Assembly (NCBI GenBank): GCA_029264305.1
Contig: JARICA010000019.1
Location: forward strand, 1 to 64,000
Length of the DNA: 64,000 nucleotides
Reading direction: 5' to 3'
DNA from: Faecalimonas sp.
Lineage (GTDB): Bacteria; Bacillota; Clostridia; Lachnospirales; Lachnospiraceae
Below the pieces are notes generated by a model that saw only the letters and a program-made list of their open reading frames with translations, did no database searches and had not been told where the DNA came from. Of this stretch, positions 54,778 to 63,886 are shown piece after piece. The translations under genes and the position numbers were made by a program. Positions within the stretch are counted from its first letter, which is position 1; each line of letters begins with the position of its first letter.

Positions 54778-56697
54778 ATGTTTGAACATGTATTTACTCC
54801 AATACGTATTCGTGATATGGAGTTGAAAAATAGAATTATTATGCCAGCTATGGGTACAAGAATGGCAGATGAGAAAGGAAATGTGACAGATAAATTGATT
54901 GCTTATCATGCTGCTAGAGCAAAAGGTGGCTGTGCATTGAATATTGTTGAGGTGGCAGCGGTACATACACCGAGCGCACCGGCACATTTTGTTTCTATTA
55001 GTGAAGATTGTCATATAGAAGGGCACAAAAAACTTACGGATGCCATTCACAAGAATGGAGGAAAAGCAGGACTTCAGCTTTGGCAAGGGTCTATTGCAGT
55101 TTCTATGGATCCAAAAGCGAAAATATTTGTTGTTTCTGATATGAATTTTGGACCACATACACTGAAAGCAATTACGAAAGAAGAAATTCAAGAAATAATT
55201 TTAGCATATGGAAAAGCGGCTGTTAGAGCGGTAGAAGCAGGATATGATTGCTTAGAATTTCATTTAGCACATAACTACTTGCCACATTCTTTCTTGAGTG
55301 CAGGATTTAATCACAGAGAAGATGAATATGGCGGAAGTTTTGAAAATAGATGTAGATTTCCATTGGAGGTAATCGACGAATTAAGAAAAAATATGCCAGA
55401 AGGAATGCCATTGTTTATTCGCATTGATTCACAGGATGATATGTTGGAAAATGGGCTTACAGTTGAAGAAATTATTCGTTTCTGTAAGATTGCGAAAGAA
55501 CATGGGGTAGATGTATTGGATGTATCTAGAGGAAATATCATTACTGCGGCAACTATGTACGAAGTACCTCCAATTGATATACCAAATGGATTTAATATTG
55601 AAAAAGCAGCCGAGATTCGTAAGGGAACAGGAATGTTAACAATAGGTGTGGGAAGAATTAATACAGCGAAATTAGCAGAAGAGATTCTTGCAGAAGACAA
55701 AGTAGATATGGTTGTAATGGGAAGAGCACAACTTGCAGATGCAGAATTTGTCAATAAGGCACAGCAGGGGAGAATTGAAGAAATTGTTCATTGTGTAGGC
55801 TGTAATCAAGGTTGCTATGACGGATTCTGTGATCTGGTAAATCGTCCACACATTACTTGTATGAGAAATCCAATGATTGGACATGAAGGAGAATATGAAT
55901 TTAAAAAAGTATCTGAACCAAAGAAAGTATGGGTTATTGGTGGTGGAGTAGGAGGAATGGAAACGGCAAAATTACTCCATGAAAAAGGACATGAAGTTAC
56001 TTTATTTGAGGAGTCTGATGTGTTGGGAGGAGAATTTCTTCTTGCAGGAGAGGCACCTGGAAAAAAAGAGATGAAGATGGCTGCAATGGAAATGGCGGCT
56101 CAGACAGAAAAGTTAGTAACAGTACATAAAAATACAAAAGTCGATGCAGAAATGCTTGAAAATGCTGATGTGGACGAAGTTGTTTTAGCAATAGGTTCAT
56201 CGCCAATTACCATAAATTTAGAGGGGGCAGATAAATTAGAGCACACATCTGCAACAGAAGTGTTACGTCATGAAGTGAAGCTAAAAGGAAAAGTTGCGGT
56301 TATTGGTGGAGGATTAGTTGGTCTAGAAACAGCAGATGCTCTTGCGGTAGATGGATGTGATGTGACTGTTTTAGAAATGAAAGATAGTATTGGAAGTGAC
56401 TTAGGAAATCTTCGTAAAATTGCAGTTATGATGAAAATGCAGGAATTACAGGTAAAACTTTTACCAAATAGTAAAGTATGTAAATTTACGGAGGAAGGTA
56501 TTGTTTTAGAAGATGGAACTCTTATCCCATGCAACTGTGCGGTGTTCGCAGTAGGATTCAAATCAAACGATTCTAAAGAATTGATAGAGGTCTGTGAGAA
56601 AAAGCAAATTCCATATCATGTTATTGGAGATGCAAAAGCAGCAAGACGTGCCTTAGATGCAATTGCTGAAGGGTTTGAAGTTGCAAGAAATATGTAA
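54778..56697 (+). CDS. old yellow enzyme-family NADH:flavin oxidoreductase / enoate reductase
   Basis: A 639-residue enzyme with three parts as in 2,4-dienoyl-CoA reductase, BaiCD/BaiH and other enoate reductases. Residues 1-330 form an FMN-binding TIM barrel (ELKNRIIMPAMG, HLAHNYLPHSFLSAGFNHR, EYGGSFENRCRFPLEV). A 4Fe-4S cluster motif follows near 340-365 (CVGCNQGC, CMRNP). Residues 385-639 hold FAD and NAD(P)H folds (VIGGGVGGMETA, VIGGGLVGLETA). It would reduce an activated C=C bond of a gut or fermentation substrate; which one is not readable. AAGGAGG precedes the ATG. A TATAAT at 54749 lacks a -35, fitting activation by the AraC protein. Confidence 0.88.
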   Translation: MFEHVFTPIRIRDMELKNRIIMPAMGTRMADEKGNVTDKLIAYHAARAKGGCALNIVEVAAVHTPSAPAHFVSISEDCHIEGHKKLTDAIHKNGGKAGLQLWQGSIAVSMDPKAKIFVVSDMNFGPHTLKAITKEEIQEIILAYGKAAVRAVEAGYDCLEFHLAHNYLPHSFLSAGFNHREDEYGGSFENRCRFPLEVIDELRKNMPEGMPLFIRIDSQDDMLENGLTVEEIIRFCKIAKEHGVDVLDVSRGNIITAATMYEVPPIDIPNGFNIEKAAEIRKGTGMLTIGVGRINTAKLAEEILAEDKVDMVVMGRAQLADAEFVNKAQQGRIEEIVHCVGCNQGCYDGFCDLVNRPHITCMRNPMIGHEGEYEFKKVSEPKKVWVIGGGVGGMETAKLLHEKGHEVTLFEESDVLGGEFLLAGEAPGKKEMKMAAMEMAAQTEKLVTVHKNTKVDAEMLENADVDEVVLAIGSSPITINLEGADKLEHTSATEVLRHEVKLKGKVAVIGGGLVGLETADALAVDGCDVTVLEMKDSIGSDLGNLRKIAVMMKMQELQVKLLPNSKVCKFTEEGIVLEDGTLIPCNCAVFAVGFKSNDSKELIEVCEKKQIPYHVIGDAKAARRALDAIAEGFEVARNM

Positions 56698-56719
56698 TAG
56701 GAAAATATGTTGAAAGTAT

Positions 56720-56750
56720 AGGACAATCGTTACTTGCGGTTGTCCTTTTT
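56720..56750 (+). terminator. terminator after the enoate reductase
   Basis: AGGACAATCGT pairs with GCGGTTGTCCT (with G-T pairs), followed by TTTTT. Confidence 0.82.
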
Positions 56751-56762
56751 GAATGGGACAGA

Positions 56763-56801
56763 TTGACAAATTTCTATGTGAGGAGTATTCTATATATAGA
56801 A
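56763..56801 (+). promoter_or_regulatory. arsR-cassette promoter with overlapping palindromic operator
   Basis: TTGACA (56763-56768) and TATTCT (56786-56791) have a 17-base spacer. The perfect palindrome TTCTATATATAGAA (56788-56801) overlaps the -10, the usual place for an ArsR-family operator. Autorepression is inferred. Confidence 0.7.
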
Positions 56802-56829
56802 AAAAATCTATGTATAAAGGAGAAAAGAT

Positions 56830-57126
56830 GTGGAAATAGACTATGTAAAATATGCTGGGATTTTAAAGGTGTTTTCTGATCCAAAGAGACTAAAAATTAT
56901 CCATATGTTATCGGCAGGAGAGCTTTGTGCCTGCAAAATACAGGAGAAATTTCATATTACACAACCTACATTGTCTCATGATATGAAGTTGATGTGTGAT
57001 TTAGGAATTGTTATTCCTCGAAAAGAAGGAAAATGGACGCATTATTCTTTGAATAAAATAGTGTTACAGGAAGTGTATCAAGTATTGGGGGAAATTATGT
57101 TTGAAAAGCAAGAGGTAAGAAAATGA
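56830..57126 (+). CDS. ArsR-family transcriptional regulator
   Basis: A 98-residue winged-helix repressor. VFSDPKRLKIIHMLSAGELCACKI and THSLSHD-type recognition helix (ITQPTLSHDMKLMCDLGIV) are typical. Cysteines in GELCACKI and MCDLG could bind a metal or metalloid, though the classic ELCVCDL arsenic site is changed to ELCACKI. Start is GTG at 56830 with AAAGGAG upstream; an overlapping ATG is out of frame. It overlaps the permease gene by four bases (ATGA). Confidence 0.9.
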   Translation: MEIDYVKYAGILKVFSDPKRLKIIHMLSAGELCACKIQEKFHITQPTLSHDMKLMCDLGIVIPRKEGKWTHYSLNKIVLQEVYQVLGEIMFEKQEVRK

Positions 57127-58019
57127 GTAATGCAATTAAATTTTTTCTTTACGATACAGTAAAACTTTTCTTTCTATTGTCTGTAGTGGTTTTTATTACT
57201 TCTTATATACAAAGTTATTTTCCTCCTGAACGAAGTAGGAAGATTTTGGGAAGATTTAAAGGAGTTGGAGGAAATATAATTGGTGCATTGTTAGGAACAG
57301 TTACACCATTTTGTTCCTGTTCTTCTATACCAATTTTTATAGGTTTCACTAGCGCAGGACTGCCACTTGGAGTTACTTTTTCTTTTTTGATTTCGTCTCC
57401 GATGGTAGATTTGGGATCTCTTGTTCTTCTCATGAGTATTTTTGGTGTGAAAGTTGCAGTGATATATGTTGTTTTTGGTTTGCTTATTGCAGTTCTTGGA
57501 GGAACACTTATTGAGAAACTGCATATGGAAAAATATGTCAGAAATTTTATAAAAAATACTGGTAAGATAACTGTAGAATGGAATAAAATGACAAGGAAAG
57601 AACGATGGCTGTATGGAAAGGAACGAGTGATTGAAACAATAAAAAAGGTTGCGCCATATATTTTTATTGGTGTTGGAATTGGTGCGATTATTCACAACTT
57701 TATTCCACAAATGTGGGTAGAAACTGTATTAGGAAAAGAAAAGTGGTATTCAATTTTATTGGCTGTTATTGTAGGAATTCCGATGTATGCAGATATTTTT
57801 GGAACAGTACCTGTTGCGGAAACACTACTGTTAAAAGGTGCAGGGTTAGGGACTGTTTTATCCTTTTTAATGTCCGTTACAACGTTATCTTTACCATCGC
57901 TTATCATGCTGAAAAAAGTGATAAAACCGAAACTTTTTATAACTTTTGTAGCGATTGTAACGTTAGGAATTGTATTGGTGGGATATTTATTTAATGGAAT
58001 TTCATTTCTAATCATATAA
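57123..58019 (+). CDS. permease, UPF0718/ArsP-like
   Basis: A 298-residue membrane protein with about eight hydrophobic segments, of the DUF318/UPF0718 permease family that includes ArsP, an exporter of trivalent organoarsenicals. The key block is VTPFCSCSSIPIFIGFTSAG followed by SPMVDLGS; a second half repeats the pattern with GIPMYADIFGTVPVAETL. The Cys pair near residue 62 is conserved in the family. It is translationally coupled to the ArsR gene, so a metal, metalloid or thiol-reactive substrate is likely. Confidence 0.87.
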   Translation: MSNAIKFFLYDTVKLFFLLSVVVFITSYIQSYFPPERSRKILGRFKGVGGNIIGALLGTVTPFCSCSSIPIFIGFTSAGLPLGVTFSFLISSPMVDLGSLVLLMSIFGVKVAVIYVVFGLLIAVLGGTLIEKLHMEKYVRNFIKNTGKITVEWNKMTRKERWLYGKERVIETIKKVAPYIFIGVGIGAIIHNFIPQMWVETVLGKEKWYSILLAVIVGIPMYADIFGTVPVAETLLLKGAGLGTVLSFLMSVTTLSLPSLIMLKKVIKPKLFITFVAIVTLGIVLVGYLFNGISFLII

Positions 58020-58036
58020 AGAAAGAAGGAATATAA

Positions 58037-58960
58037 ATGGAATTATATGTTCTTACAGGTTTTTTGGGAGCTGGGAAAACAACGATTTTGTTAAAAATTT
58101 TAGAAAAATTAAAAGGAAAAAGGATAGGTGTTATTCAAAATGAGTTTGGGAAACTGGGAATTGACGGAGAAATACTGAAACATAATGATGTCGAAATGGT
58201 TGAGATTAATAGAGGTTCTATTTTTTGTTCTTGTTTAAAATTACAGTTTGTACAAGCATTGAGTGAAATGGCACAATATGAATTTGATAAGTTGTTTGTG
58301 GAAAGTTCAGGGCTTGGAGATCCATCTAATGTGGAGGAAATTTTAAAAGCTTCGGAAATCGTATCAGGAAAACAATATGATTTTAAAGGTGTAATTTGTT
58401 TTGTAGATGGGGTTAATTTTCTGAAACAGTTGGAAGATTTAGAAACGGTTTATCGGCAGTTAAAACATTGTCATTTAGCAGTTATTACAAAAACAGATTT
58501 GGTATCTGAGGAGGAAGTGAATCATCTCTATAGAGTTATAAGAAAGATAAATCCAGTATGTAAGATTGTAGAAAGTGCAAATGGAAACTTAAATTTGTCT
58601 GTCTTAGATGAAGATTTATTGTTGTATCAATGGGCAGAAAGTGAAGAAACAACAAATACAGAAGAAACAAAACCGAAAACGTTAGTTATGGAAATAGATT
58701 CTAGGGTAGAGGAGAAAGGATTACTTTCTTTTCTTCAGGAGATTTCACAAAGTGTGTATAGAGTAAAGGGATTTGTTGCTTTAAAGGGAAAAGGTTGGCA
58801 TCAAGTTGATTTGGTTGGAGAAAAAGTGGATCTTCAAAAGGTGGATGACTTAGAAAAGTCACAAATTGTATTTATTTCTAAAATTGGACCTGCGGTTATT
58901 AAGAAAATTTTTGATGTATGGGCCAAATATACTGATACAGAAATGAAGTTGAAAAATTAA
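58037..58960 (+). CDS. G3E-family GTPase (CobW/YeiR/ZNG-like)
   Basis: A 307-residue metallochaperone-type GTPase. Walker A is GFLGAGKTT, NEFG and ESSGLGDP are the switch regions, and TKTDLV the base-specificity motif; a C-terminal CobW_C-like domain follows from about residue 215. The metal-binding CxCC motif of the family is here FCSCLKL (Cys64, Cys66), with the third Cys replaced by Leu. GTPases of this group deliver zinc, cobalt or nickel to partner proteins. Its position between an ArsP-like permease and a thioredoxin is unusual. Confidence 0.87.
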   Translation: MELYVLTGFLGAGKTTILLKILEKLKGKRIGVIQNEFGKLGIDGEILKHNDVEMVEINRGSIFCSCLKLQFVQALSEMAQYEFDKLFVESSGLGDPSNVEEILKASEIVSGKQYDFKGVICFVDGVNFLKQLEDLETVYRQLKHCHLAVITKTDLVSEEEVNHLYRVIRKINPVCKIVESANGNLNLSVLDEDLLLYQWAESEETTNTEETKPKTLVMEIDSRVEEKGLLSFLQEISQSVYRVKGFVALKGKGWHQVDLVGEKVDLQKVDDLEKSQIVFISKIGPAVIKKIFDVWAKYTDTEMKLKN

Positions 58961-58973
58961 GGTGGGAAGAAAT

Positions 58974-59216
58974 ATGAATATTAAAGTGATTGGCACGGGT
59001 TGTGATAAATGTGATAAATTATATGAAAATGTAATGCGGGCAGTAGAGGAGATGGGTGTGGCTACAACGGTAGAAAAGGTAGAAGACCTTATGGAAATTG
59101 TTAAGTTGGGCGTGATGACTTCTCCAACATTAATGATAGATGGAAAAGTGGTTTCTGTTGGAAGAGTAATGAAAAAAGATGAAGTAAAAAAATATATACA
59201 GTCTGCAGAAAAATAG
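58974..59216 (+). CDS. thioredoxin-family protein, TM0996/MTH895 type
   Basis: An 80-residue glutaredoxin-like protein with a redox CxxC at residues 10 and 13 (GTGCDKCDK) and the cis-Pro loop SPTLMIDG. This small type is a regular neighbour of UPF0718 permeases and ArsR regulators. AGGTGGG precedes the ATG at 58974; a GTG four codons earlier is possible. It ends the cassette and may hand reducing equivalents or a bound metalloid to the permease. Confidence 0.88.
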   Translation: MNIKVIGTGCDKCDKLYENVMRAVEEMGVATTVEKVEDLMEIVKLGVMTSPTLMIDGKVVSVGRVMKKDEVKKYIQSAEK

Positions 59217-59230
59217 GGAAGGATTAAATA

Positions 59231-60565
59231 ATGAAGATTACGTTACCAAAAAAAGTGAAAAAAATTATTCAAACATTGAAAAGTCATGGTTATGAGGCTT
59301 ATGCAGTTGGTGGATGCGTTAGAGATTCTATCTTAGAAAGAACACCTGAAGATTGGGATATTACAACATCGGCTTTGCCAGAGGAAACGAAGGCGTTATT
59401 TGACAGGACTTTTGATACAGGTATCGAGCATGGAACAATCACAGTATTGATGGGAAACGAAGGATTTGAAGTAACTACATACCGTATTGATGGAAAATAT
59501 GAAGATAATCGTCATCCAAAAGAAGTGACATTTACAAGGTGCTTACGGGAAGATTTATTGCGTAGAGATTTTACAATTAATGCTATGGCGTATAATGAAG
59601 AAGAAGGTATTATTGACATTTTTGGTGGTTTGGAAGATTTAAAGAAAGGAATTATCCGTTGTGTAGGAAATGCAAAAGAAAGGTTTGGAGAGGATGCTCT
59701 TCGTATTTTACGAGCTGTTCGTTTTTCTGCACAACTTGGTTTTTCTATAGAGGAAGAAACAAAGGATGGTATTGTAGCATTAGCGTCGACATTGCAGCAG
59801 ATTAGTGCAGAAAGAATACAGGTAGAATTGATAAAAATGCTTACCTCTCCAAATCCAGAAAAAATACAGCTTGCATACGAACTTGGAATTACAAAGGTGA
59901 TTTTGCCAGAATTTGATGAGATGATGAAAACGGAACAAGAAACACCACATCATATGTATACAGTTGGAGAACATACGATTAAGGCACTTGCATATATTAG
60001 AGAAAATAAGATTCTAAGGTTAACAATGCTACTTCATGATGTAGGGAAACCAATGATGAAAACAATAGATGCAGATGGTGTTGCACATTTCAAAGGTCAT
60101 GATGTAGAGGGCGAAAAAATTGTTAAAAAAATTTTAAAGCGATTGAAGTTTGATAATGATACGTTAAAAAAAGTGACAAAATTAGTAAGGTATCATGATT
60201 ATAGAATGCCTGCACGGATGAAAAATGTTAGACGTGCGATTAATACGATTGGAGAGGATTTGTTTCCTTTTTATTTAGAGGTACGAATGGCTGATACAAT
60301 GGCACAAAGTGAATACCAGCGCACAGAAAAATTGGCGAATTTAGATGAGATTCGTGATTGTTTTGAAGAAATACAGGAAAAAAACCAATGTGTTTCTTTA
60401 AAAACATTAGCTATTACAGGGAATGATTTGATTCAACTTGGAATGAAACCAGGAAAAGAAATTGGAGAAATGCTGAATAAGTTATTGAAATTAGTTTTGG
60501 ATAATCCGGAATACAATACTGAAGAAATGTTAAAACTTTATGTGAAAGAAAATAGAAAATTCTGA
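59231..60565 (+). CDS. cca: CCA tRNA nucleotidyltransferase with HD domain
   Basis: Adds or repairs the 3' CCA end of tRNAs, needed here since none of the tRNA genes in the window encodes CCA. 444 residues. Head domain with YAVGGCVRDSILERTPEDWDI (the catalytic acidic pair), RRDFTINAMAYN and EDALRILRAVRFSAQLGF, then the RNA-binding region and an HD phosphohydrolase domain (MLLHDVGKP). It lies 14 bases after the thioredoxin gene, so may be read through from the cassette. Confidence 0.95.
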   Translation: MKITLPKKVKKIIQTLKSHGYEAYAVGGCVRDSILERTPEDWDITTSALPEETKALFDRTFDTGIEHGTITVLMGNEGFEVTTYRIDGKYEDNRHPKEVTFTRCLREDLLRRDFTINAMAYNEEEGIIDIFGGLEDLKKGIIRCVGNAKERFGEDALRILRAVRFSAQLGFSIEEETKDGIVALASTLQQISAERIQVELIKMLTSPNPEKIQLAYELGITKVILPEFDEMMKTEQETPHHMYTVGEHTIKALAYIRENKILRLTMLLHDVGKPMMKTIDADGVAHFKGHDVEGEKIVKKILKRLKFDNDTLKKVTKLVRYHDYRMPARMKNVRRAINTIGEDLFPFYLEVRMADTMAQSEYQRTEKLANLDEIRDCFEEIQEKNQCVSLKTLAITGNDLIQLGMKPGKEIGEMLNKLLKLVLDNPEYNTEEMLKLYVKENRKF

Positions 60566-60645
60566 CTTGTACAATAGATGTTGTTCTACTTTATGAAAAA
60601 TCCTCATACAGTTAAAAGAGTAAAATAGAAAATGTAGGGGGAGTT

Positions 60646-61650
60646 ATGAAGGAATATGATTTAAATGTGTTAGAACAGTATGAGATAGAAGTTAATGCAA
60701 CAAAAAAAGTAAGGGATGCTGTCTTATGCGAAACAGATAAAGGAGTTCTTTTGCTGAAAGAAACTGTTGATTCTGAAAAAAAAATTCCAGTTCTAGAAGC
60801 GCTTACAACTCAAATGACCAATAGAGGATATGAACAAGTAGATAGACTTTTTGTGAATAAAGAGGGGAGTTATATTACTGAGTCTGAAGATGGTACACAT
60901 TATATTCTTAAAAAATGGTATGTGGGAAGAGAATGTGATGTGAAACGAGAAGCGGAAGTTTTAGAAGCAACGAGAAATCTTAGTAAAATTCACTTACTTA
61001 TGAAAAATTCAGATATAAATTGGAAATTATTTGTAGGAAATAATTTACAGGAAGAATATAAAAGACACAATCGTGAATTGCGGAAAATCAGACAATTTAT
61101 GAGAAATAAAACAGCAAAAAATCAATTTGAGAATATGGCATTGAAACATTTTCAGGAAATGTATATGTGGGCAGAATATGCAGATAGAAAATTGACAAAT
61201 TCAGTTTATGAAGATCTTAGAGAAAAAAGCATTGAAGAAGGAACGATTATACACGGAGATTATAATTATCATAATCTGATTATGACACAACAAGGAATGG
61301 CAACAACTAATTTTGAGCATGCTTGCTTAGATGTGCAGTTAGCTGATTTGTATTATTTTATGCGAAAGGTGTTAGAGAAATATCATTGGAGTATAGAACT
61401 AGGCAGAGCTATGCTTCGTGCATATCAAGAAGCAAAACCATTAGCAGATGAAGAAAAAGAGTATCTTTGTATTCGTTTTGTTTATCCAGAAAAGTTTTGG
61501 AAAGTGATGAATAGTTACTATCATTCAAATAAAGCATGGATTTCTGAAAAAAATGTGGAAAAACTTTCTGTTGCTATTTCTCAGATAGAAGAAAAGAAAC
61601 AGTTTTTAAAGAGTATATTTGCTTTTCATTTGGAAAAGACTGTTGTATAA
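60646..61650 (+). CDS. CotS-family spore coat / kinase-like protein
   Basis: A 334-residue protein with an aminoglycoside-phosphotransferase-like kinase fold, matching the CotS/YsxE/YutH spore coat group. IIHGDYNYHNLIM is the catalytic-loop equivalent near residue 203. The metal-binding Asp is replaced: TTNFEHACLDVQLADLYYFM has Asn where kinases carry Asp, so activity is doubtful, as in other coat relatives. GGGGGAG precedes the ATG. It supports sporulation by the host. A free-standing gene between cca and the mutase. Confidence 0.8.
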   Translation: MKEYDLNVLEQYEIEVNATKKVRDAVLCETDKGVLLLKETVDSEKKIPVLEALTTQMTNRGYEQVDRLFVNKEGSYITESEDGTHYILKKWYVGRECDVKREAEVLEATRNLSKIHLLMKNSDINWKLFVGNNLQEEYKRHNRELRKIRQFMRNKTAKNQFENMALKHFQEMYMWAEYADRKLTNSVYEDLREKSIEEGTIIHGDYNYHNLIMTQQGMATTNFEHACLDVQLADLYYFMRKVLEKYHWSIELGRAMLRAYQEAKPLADEEKEYLCIRFVYPEKFWKVMNSYYHSNKAWISEKNVEKLSVAISQIEEKKQFLKSIFAFHLEKTVV

Positions 61651-61684
61651 TAAAGAGCAGAAATTACTGGAGGTAAAAGAAAGT

Positions 61685-63418
61685 ATGGATTATCAGAAAA
61701 AATATAATCAATGGTTAAATGATTCTTACTTTGATGAAGAGACAAAAGAAGAGTTAAAGAGAATCGCAGATGATGAAAATGAAATTAAGGAACGTTTTTA
61801 TAAAGATTTAGAATTTGGAACTGCAGGACTTAGAGGTGTTATTGGAGCAGGAACAAATCGTTTAAATATATATACTATTAGAAAAGCTACTCAAGGATTG
61901 GCAAATTATATTGTGAAAAGAAATGCGAAGGAGAAAGGTGTTGCAATTGCGTATGATTCACGTCATATGTCACCAGAATTTGCAGATGAAGCTGCACTTT
62001 GTCTTGCTGGAAATGGAATCAAAGCATATGTGTTTGATGCGTTAAGACCAACTCCAGAATTATCTTTTGCAGTACGCCAATTAAATTGTATTGCTGGAAT
62101 TAATATTACAGCAAGTCATAATCCACCAGAATATAATGGGTATAAAGTATATTGGGAAGATGGAGCACAGATTACACCACCACATGATAAAGGGATTATG
62201 GATGAGGTACAGGCAGTTGAAGATTTCCATTGTGTAAAAACAATGTCACTAAAAGATGCAAGAGAAGCAGGTTTATATGAGACAATTGGGAAAGAAATTG
62301 ACGATGCTTATATCGAGGCGTTAAAAGGGCAGGTTATTCATCAAGAAGCAATTGATGCGATGAATAAAGAATTGAAAATTGTTTATAGCCCACTTCATGG
62401 AACGGGAAATGTTCCAGTAAGACGTGTTTTGAAAGAATTAGGATTTGAAAATGTGTATATTGTTAAAGAACAAGAATTGCCGGATGGTAATTTCCCTACA
62501 GTATCTTATCCAAATCCTGAGTCAGAAGAAGCTTTTAAACTGGGGTTGAAGTTAGCTAAAGAGGTAGATGCTGATTTGATTTTAGCAACAGATCCTGACG
62601 CAGATAGATTAGGAGTGTATGTGAAAGACACAATGTCAGGGGAATATAAGGTTCTTACAGGGAATATGTCTGGGTGTCTTCTTGCGGATTATGAAATCGG
62701 ACAAAGAAAAGAAAAGGAAGGATTGCCTGAGGATGGTTGTCTGATTAAAACAATTGTTACAACAAACATGGCTGATGCTATTGCAAGAGGATATGAAATC
62801 AATCTTAAGGAAGTTTTGACTGGATTTAAATATATCGGACAGAAGATTTTAGAGTTTGAAACAACAGGAAAAGGACATTATCTATTTGGATTTGAAGAAA
62901 GTTATGGCTGTCTGATTGGCACACATGCCAGAGACAAAGATGCTATTGTAGCAACAATGGCACTTTGTGAGGCGGCTGCATACTACAAGACAAAAGGAAA
63001 AACATTGTGGGATGCAATGATTGATTTATATGAAAAATATGGATACTATAAAGACGGTATTCAGTCAATTACGTTAAAAGGAATTGAAGGACTAGAAAAA
63101 ATCCAGCAAATTTTAAATACATTGAGAGAAGAAACACCGTCTTCATTTGGTCCATATAAGGTTGTAAAAGCACGTGATTATCAAGCAAACACAATTAAAG
63201 ATATAGAAACTGGAGAAATAAAGCCAACAGGACTTCCAAACTCAAATGTCATTTATTATGATTTGACTGATGAAGCATGGTTATGTGTTAGACCATCAGG
63301 TACAGAACCAAAAGTAAAATTTTATTATGGGGTAAAAGGAACATCATTGGAAAATGCAGACGAAAAATCAGAAGAATTAGGCAAAGAAGTGCTTGAAATG
63401 ATTGATAAAATGCTATAA
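61685..63418 (+). CDS. phosphohexomutase (phosphoglucomutase/phosphomannomutase)
   Basis: Alpha-D-phosphohexomutase of 577 residues interconverting hexose 1- and 6-phosphates, which would feed the glgC/glgD pathway. Catalytic serine loop NITASHNPPEYNGYKVYW near residue 140, metal loop ATDPDADRLG, sugar loop FGFEESYGCLIG and phosphate loop RPSGTEPKVKFYY. Length fits the PgcA-type family. The ATG at 61685 has GGAGG upstream; longer reading frames overlap the CotS-like gene. Confidence 0.94.
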   Translation: MDYQKKYNQWLNDSYFDEETKEELKRIADDENEIKERFYKDLEFGTAGLRGVIGAGTNRLNIYTIRKATQGLANYIVKRNAKEKGVAIAYDSRHMSPEFADEAALCLAGNGIKAYVFDALRPTPELSFAVRQLNCIAGINITASHNPPEYNGYKVYWEDGAQITPPHDKGIMDEVQAVEDFHCVKTMSLKDAREAGLYETIGKEIDDAYIEALKGQVIHQEAIDAMNKELKIVYSPLHGTGNVPVRRVLKELGFENVYIVKEQELPDGNFPTVSYPNPESEEAFKLGLKLAKEVDADLILATDPDADRLGVYVKDTMSGEYKVLTGNMSGCLLADYEIGQRKEKEGLPEDGCLIKTIVTTNMADAIARGYEINLKEVLTGFKYIGQKILEFETTGKGHYLFGFEESYGCLIGTHARDKDAIVATMALCEAAAYYKTKGKTLWDAMIDLYEKYGYYKDGIQSITLKGIEGLEKIQQILNTLREETPSSFGPYKVVKARDYQANTIKDIETGEIKPTGLPNSNVIYYDLTDEAWLCVRPSGTEPKVKFYYGVKGTSLENADEKSEELGKEVLEMIDKML

Positions 63419-63423
63419 TTCCC

Positions 63424-63452
63424 TTGACAAATATAGGGGAAACCGTTATAAC
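63424..63452 (+). promoter_or_regulatory. HU gene promoter
   Basis: TTGACA (63424-63429) and TATAAC (63447-63452) with a 17-base spacer, giving a leader of about 90 bases before the HU start codon. Confidence 0.75.
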
Positions 63453-63548
63453 AATACTTAGGCAAGAGCAGGGGAAATAGCGAAATTGCTCAGAATTGCT
63501 ATAGAATCTAAGAAGGATTTTATGATACAACTAGAGGAGGATATATCC

Positions 63549-63824
63549 ATGAATAAAACAGAATTAATTACAGCAGTTGCTGAAAATGCAGAATTATCAA
63601 AAAAAGATGCAGAGAAAGCATTAAAAGCTTTCGTTGAAGTTGTTACAGAAGAATTGAAAAAAGGTGAAAAAATCCAATTAGTAGGATTTGGAACATTTGA
63701 AGTAAGCGAAAGAGCAGCAAGAGAAGGAAGAAATCCACAGACAGGAAAAACAATGAGTATTGCAGCTTGTAAAGTACCAAAATTTAAAGTAGGAAAAGCA
63801 TTGAAAGATGCTGTGAATTGTTAA
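63549..63824 (+). CDS. hup: HU family DNA-binding protein
   Basis: Histone-like nucleoid protein of 91 residues: [19 protein letters not shown] at the N-terminus, VGFGTFEV and the DNA-binding arm [17 protein letters not shown] lies nine bases before the ATG at 63549; a longer frame through the leader is rejected. In Clostridia this gene commonly lies just before rqcP, yabP and yabQ, as here. Confidence 0.96.
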   Translation: MNKTELITAVAENAELSKKDAEKALKAFVEVVTEELKKGEKIQLVGFGTFEVSERAAREGRNPQTGKTMSIAACKVPKFKVGKALKDAVNC

Positions 63825-63835
63825 GAACTGTGAAT

Positions 63836-63873
63836 GGGGCGTAGTAAAATTAAGTTTTGCTACGCCCCTTTTT
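63836..63873 (+). terminator. HU gene terminator
   Basis: GGGGCGTAG and CTACGCCCC form a perfect outer stem with inner AAAA/TTTT pairs, followed by TTTTT. Confidence 0.9.
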
Positions 63874-63886
63874 AAAAGGAGGAAAT

